Part shown: one piece after another, positions 60,978-64,000 of the stretch | How positions within the stretch are numbered: position 1 is the stretch's first letter | How the letters are laid out: the number at the start of each line of letters is the position of its first letter | Source: Lachnospiraceae bacterium | GTDB taxonomy: Bacteria; Bacillota; Clostridia; Lachnospirales; Lachnospiraceae | Assembly (NCBI GenBank): GCA_022768745.1 | Contig: JALELK010000115.1 | Span: forward strand, 1-64,000 | DNA: 64,000 bases | Reading direction: 5' to 3' | The notes under the pieces: model-generated | The model's database searches: none | What the model was told of the DNA's origin: nothing | The model's input: the letters and a program-made list of their open reading frames with translations, nothing else | Program-made: the position numbers and the translations under genes

Positions 60978-62252
60978 ATGGTTAAAGCTGTCGTAGGCGC
61001 CAACTGGGGTGACGAAGGAAAAGGAAAGATTACGGATATGCTGGCAAAGAACGCGGACATTATTGTTCGTTTTCAGGGAGGAGCAAATGCCGGACATACC
61101 ATTGTAAATAATTATGGTAAGTTTGCGTTACATTCACTTCCATCAGGAGTGTTTTATGATCACACTACCAGTATCATCGGTAATGGAGTTGCGTTAAATA
61201 TTCCTATTTTATTTGATGAAATTAAGTCCATTACAGACAAGGGAGTTCCTACACCAAAGATTTTGGTGTCTGATAGAGCTCAGATTGTAATGCCATATCA
61301 TATTTTGTTTGACCAGTATGAGGAAGAGCGTTTGGGAAAGGCATCTTTTGGTTCGACCAAATCAGGAATCGCTCCATTTTATTCAGACAAATATGCAAAA
61401 ATCGGATATCAGGTCAGCGAGCTTTTTGATGATGAGTTGTTGAAGGAAAAGGTAGTTCGTACCTGTGAGACAAAAAATGTCTTATTGGAGCATTTGTATC
61501 ATAAACCACTGCTTGATCCGGACGAGCTTTTAGAGACTTTACATACATACAGAGATATGGTTGCACCATATGTTTGTGATGTATCTGCTTATTTGTGGCA
61601 GGCAATGAAGGATAACAAGACCATTCTCTTGGAAGGACAGCTTGGAACACTTAAAGATCCTGACCATGGAATTTATCCTATGGTTACTTCATCTTCCACA
61701 TTGGCATCTTATGGTGCGATTGGTGCAGGTATTCCGGCGAGAGCCATTGAACAGGTTATCACCGTTGTAAAAGCATATTCTTCTGCTGTAGGTGCAGGTG
61801 CCTTTGTAAGTGAGATATTCGGAGACGAAGCAGATGAGTTACGTCGTCGCGGTGGTGATGGTGGTGAATTTGGAGCCACAACCGGTCGCCCTCGTAGAAT
61901 GGGATGGTTCGACTGTGTTGCCAGCAAGTATGGATGCCGTCTTCAGGGAACCACAGATGTTGCATTTACTGTTTTGGATGTTTTGGGGTATCTGGATGAA
62001 ATTCCTGTTTGCGTTGGTTATGAAATCGATGGTGAAGTTACTACAGATTTCCCTGTTACCAGCAAGTTGGAAAAGGCAAAACCGGTATTCAAGAAACTTC
62101 CGGGATGGAAGTGTGATATCCGCGGAATCAAGAAATACGAAGATCTTCCTGAGAATTGTAGAAATTACATTGAATTTGTGGAAAAAGAGATTGGATTCCC
62201 AATTACAATGGTTTCTAACGGACCGGGTCGTGAAGATATTATTTATCGTTAA
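60978..62252 (+). CDS. purA: Adenylosuccinate synthetase
   Basis: A 424-residue enzyme converting IMP, Asp and GTP to adenylosuccinate, the first step from IMP to AMP. The P loop is VGANWGDEGKGKITDML, with catalytic Asp and His (AGHTIVNNYGKFALH), followed by SFGSTKSGIAPFYSDK, LEGQLGTLKDPDHGIYPMVTSS and RRMGWFDCVASKYG. The end GREDIIYR is near normal. It uses the IMP made by the products at 15.2-17.1 kb. A terminator follows. Confidence 0.97.
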   Translation: MVKAVVGANWGDEGKGKITDMLAKNADIIVRFQGGANAGHTIVNNYGKFALHSLPSGVFYDHTTSIIGNGVALNIPILFDEIKSITDKGVPTPKILVSDRAQIVMPYHILFDQYEEERLGKASFGSTKSGIAPFYSDKYAKIGYQVSELFDDELLKEKVVRTCETKNVLLEHLYHKPLLDPDELLETLHTYRDMVAPYVCDVSAYLWQAMKDNKTILLEGQLGTLKDPDHGIYPMVTSSSTLASYGAIGAGIPARAIEQVITVVKAYSSAVGAGAFVSEIFGDEADELRRRGGDGGEFGATTGRPRRMGWFDCVASKYGCRLQGTTDVAFTVLDVLGYLDEIPVCVGYEIDGEVTTDFPVTSKLEKAKPVFKKLPGWKCDIRGIKKYEDLPENCRNYIEFVEKEIGFPITMVSNGPGREDIIYR

Positions 62253-62274
62253 TCAGCAAATGTTAACACTAAAG

Positions 62275-62303
62275 AAGAAGGTCCTGTGGACCTTCTTTTC
62301 TTG
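62275..62303 (+). terminator. Intrinsic terminator after purA
   Basis: AAGAAGGTCC / GGACCTTCTT form a 10-bp perfect stem with loop TGT, followed by TTCTTG. It is moderately T-rich. Confidence 0.85.
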
Positions 62304-62312
62304 TGTGTAAGT

Positions 62313-62340
62313 TTTTCACAAAACAGACACAATTTATACA
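62313..62340 (+). promoter_or_regulatory. Candidate promoter of the ABC exporter operon
   Basis: TTTTCA, a 16-base spacer and TATACA lie about 67 bases before the ATPase gene. It is a weak match. Confidence 0.3.
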
Positions 62341-62406
62341 TAGAAGAGGCATAGTTTTTTCGTAGACTAAGTTTTGGAAAATTCTGTATGAAACGGGAGG
62401 ACAGAA

Positions 62407-63126
62407 ATGATAGAAATCAAAAACCTCGTAAAACAATATGGGGATATCAGGGCTGTGGATGATTTGACCATGACCATTGAACCAGGCAAAATTTATGGCT
62501 TGCTGGGAAAGAATGGAGCGGGAAAATCCACTACTATGAATATTGTCACCGGTTATATTTCTGCATCAAGCGGAAGTGTTTCGGTGTGTGGTCATGATAT
62601 TTTTAAAGAAGCGAATGCGGCAAAGAAAAACATCGGATATTTACCGGAAATTCCGCCTTTGTATGGTGAGATGACCGTGTATGAATACCTGATGTTTTGC
62701 GCTGAATTAAAGGGTATTAAAAAGGCAGACAGAACCGGTATGGTTGATGAGGTGATGGAAAAGACCAAAATCGACGACGTGGAAGACCGCCTGATACGCA
62801 ACTTGTCAAAGGGATATAAGCAGCGAGTGGGATTGGCCCAGGCAATTATAGGTTATCCACCGATTATTATCTTGGATGAACCAACGGTGGGATTAGATCC
62901 GGTACAGATGATTGAAATCAGAGAGCTGATTAAGGAATTGGGAAAGGAGCACACTGTCATTTTAAGTTCCCACATTTTGTCTGAGATTAGCGCCGTGTGC
63001 GATTATGTATATATTATTTCAAAGGGAAAACTGGTTTACCACGACTCAATGGAGCATATTCAGGAAGAGGAAGAATCTTTAGAGAATTTGTTTGTGAAAT
63101 TAACCAGTGAGGAGGAAGAAGAATAA
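62407..63126 (+). CDS. ABC transporter ATP-binding protein
   Basis: A 239-residue ATPase of the ABC-2 exporter type. Walker A GLLGKNGAGKSTTMN, Q loop region YLPEIPPLYGEMT, signature LSKGYKQRVGLAQA, Walker B IIILDEPTVGLDP and H loop ILSSHILSE are complete. The LSKGY signature and short length suit CcmA/GldA-like exporters. The next gene overlaps by 1 base (TAATG) and encodes its permease. The transported substrate is unknown. Confidence 0.95.
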   Translation: MIEIKNLVKQYGDIRAVDDLTMTIEPGKIYGLLGKNGAGKSTTMNIVTGYISASSGSVSVCGHDIFKEANAAKKNIGYLPEIPPLYGEMTVYEYLMFCAELKGIKKADRTGMVDEVMEKTKIDDVEDRLIRNLSKGYKQRVGLAQAIIGYPPIIILDEPTVGLDPVQMIEIRELIKELGKEHTVILSSHILSEISAVCDYVYIISKGKLVYHDSMEHIQEEEESLENLFVKLTSEEEEE

Positions 63127-64000
63127 TGCTTGCTATATTTAAACGTGAATTTAAATCTCTATTCCAGAATGTAATTGGTTGGCTGTTTTTAGGGGTGACG
63201 CTGGCATTATATGGATTATATTTCTTTGTATATAATCTCTCCTACGGACATCCCTACGTGTCCTATTCCTTATCCGCCATTTCATTTATTTTTATGATTA
63301 CGGTGCCGATACTTACCATGCGTATTTTAGCAGAGGAAAAAAGGGGAAAGACTGACCAGCTTTTGCTCACTTCCCCGGTGTCATTATGGAAGGTGATTTT
63401 AGGTAAATATCTTGCCTTGGCTGCCGCGTATAGTATCTGTATTTTGATTATTTGTATCTCACCTATCGTTCTACGATTTTTTGGAGATGTGCCCCTTCTT
63501 GAGACCTATGTGTCAATTTTGGGGTTCTGGTTATACGGACTTAGCTGTATTGCCATAGGAACTTTTGCATCATCCTTGACAGAGAGTCAGGTGGTGTCAG
63601 CGGTCATCTCTTTTGTGTTTATTTTTGTGGGATATATGATGTCGTCTCTGACAAGTATCGGAAGCTGGTCTGAGACTGTGGTAGCAAAAATTTTGTCCTG
63701 CTACGATTTGTATGGACCTCTTCAGAATTTTATGAGTGGAACATTGCCCTTAGGTGACATCTTATATTACCTTTCTGTTATCTTTTTGGCGTTGTTTTTT
63801 GCCTATGAAGTGATGCAAAAGAGAAGATGGTCGGTAAGTAAAAAAATGATTTCCACCTCTGTGTTTAGTGTGGGAACTATTGTTTTATGTGTGGCAGTGG
63901 TGATTGCAGGAAATTTTGGAGTCAGCAAAATTCCTAAGAAGTATACCGAGTTTGATGTGACGTCCAAGAAGATTTATTCCATTACGAATGATACCAAAAA
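63126..64000 (+). CDS. ABC-2 type permease, probably fused to a GldG-like domain (truncated by window end)
   Basis: An open frame from ATG 63126 to the window end (at least 291 residues), not listed in the ORF track. It starts LAIFKREFKSLFQNVIGWLF and has six membrane segments in the first 235 residues, with the ABC-2 stretch RILAEEKRGKTDQLLLTSPV typical of GldF-like permeases. Near 255-275 a seventh segment begins and the last visible residues, FDVTSKKIYSITNDTK, match the start of the GldG domain (intramembrane 'Gldg' family, with a D-x-T...YS-x-x-x-x-T pattern). So the gene is likely a GldF-GldG fusion, seen in Firmicutes without gliding. The rest cannot be seen. Confidence 0.88.
   Translation, partial: MLAIFKREFKSLFQNVIGWLFLGVTLALYGLYFFVYNLSYGHPYVSYSLSAISFIFMITVPILTMRILAEEKRGKTDQLLLTSPVSLWKVILGKYLALAAAYSICILIICISPIVLRFFGDVPLLETYVSILGFWLYGLSCIAIGTFASSLTESQVVSAVISFVFIFVGYMMSSLTSIGSWSETVVAKILSCYDLYGPLQNFMSGTLPLGDILYYLSVIFLALFFAYEVMQKRRWSVSKKMISTSVFSVGTIVLCVAVVIAGNFGVSKIPKKYTEFDVTSKKIYSITNDTK

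Noticed and set aside
61810-62310. 166-residue plus-strand ORF overlapping purA
   Set aside because: Out-of-frame reading of purA that continues into the terminator; no RBS or domain.

Overview
The window is a compact stretch of low-to-moderate G+C chromosome with almost every gene on the plus strand; only the alpha/beta hydrolase at 4703-5596 and tmcAL at 17101-18315 are on the minus strand. Gene content and order point to an anaerobic Firmicute of class Clostridia, most likely a member of the Lachnospiraceae. The reasons are the order plsX-acpP-rnc-smc-ftsY/ylxM-ffh-rpsP-khpA-rimM-trmD-rplS-rbgA-rnhB, an oxygen-sensitive class III ribonucleotide reductase (nrdDG), acetate kinase, a PurO-type IMP cyclohydrolase beside a stand-alone AICAR transformylase, CIRCE control of groESL, and chemotaxis/flagellar proteins. 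The genus cannot be settled from the sequence. I see no rRNA, tRNA, CRISPR array, insertion sequence or prophage.

Layout. 1-10.3 kb is a signalling and membrane block: the 3' end of a chemoreceptor, a hybrid sensor kinase whose phospho-accepting His is replaced by Gln, an NSS-family sodium symporter, a minus-strand hydrolase behind a 22-bp perfect bidirectional terminator, a two-component pair flanked by a small membrane protein and a lipoprotein, and cheV. 10.3-15 kb holds an unusual acidic/lysine-rich membrane protein, hisH-hisF, ung and a short FliD-C-like protein behind a possible sigma-28 promoter. 15-20.4 kb holds the two final purine enzymes, tmcAL divergent from ackA, and yceD-rpmF behind a perfect consensus promoter. 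20.6-38.5 kb is the conserved lipid/SMC/SRP/ribosome-maturation supercluster, interrupted by ilvA and a cysteine hydrolase, with two signal peptidase paralogues around rbgA (the first lacks the catalytic Ser) and a FliK-like/FlhB-like pair after rnhB. 38.5-46.9 kb holds pgeF, a PDZ-radical SAM protein, der, plsY, a Dabb protein, and nrdD-nrdG-dut with a phosphoribosyltransferase homologue whose PRPP loop has lost its acidic pair. 47-51.2 kb is a type IIA topoisomerase pair. 51.2-55.2 kb is a folate operon (folC-folE-HD protein-folP-folBK). 55.2-57.8 kb is a CPBP protease/DUF308/DUF2974 group. The window ends with groESL, degV, purA and an ABC exporter whose permease runs off the end.

How it fits together. 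Most of the window is housekeeping: purine synthesis (purO, AICAR transformylase, purA), deoxynucleotide supply (nrdDG, dut), folate, phospholipid initiation (plsX, plsY, acpP), protein targeting (ffh, ftsY, signal peptidase) and ribosome/tRNA maturation (rimM, trmD, rbgA, der, rnc, tmcAL). Genes are tightly packed, often with 1-8 nt overlaps, and no gene-free stretch exceeds 300 bases. The most unusual points are several proteins that keep their fold but lack a signature catalytic residue (kinase, signal peptidase, phosphoribosyltransferase), an HD hydrolase placed where folate synthesis needs an unassigned phosphatase step, and NrdR-like boxes around the nrdD promoter. No wholly new multi-gene system is obvious; the best candidates are these degenerate paralogues and the HD protein.
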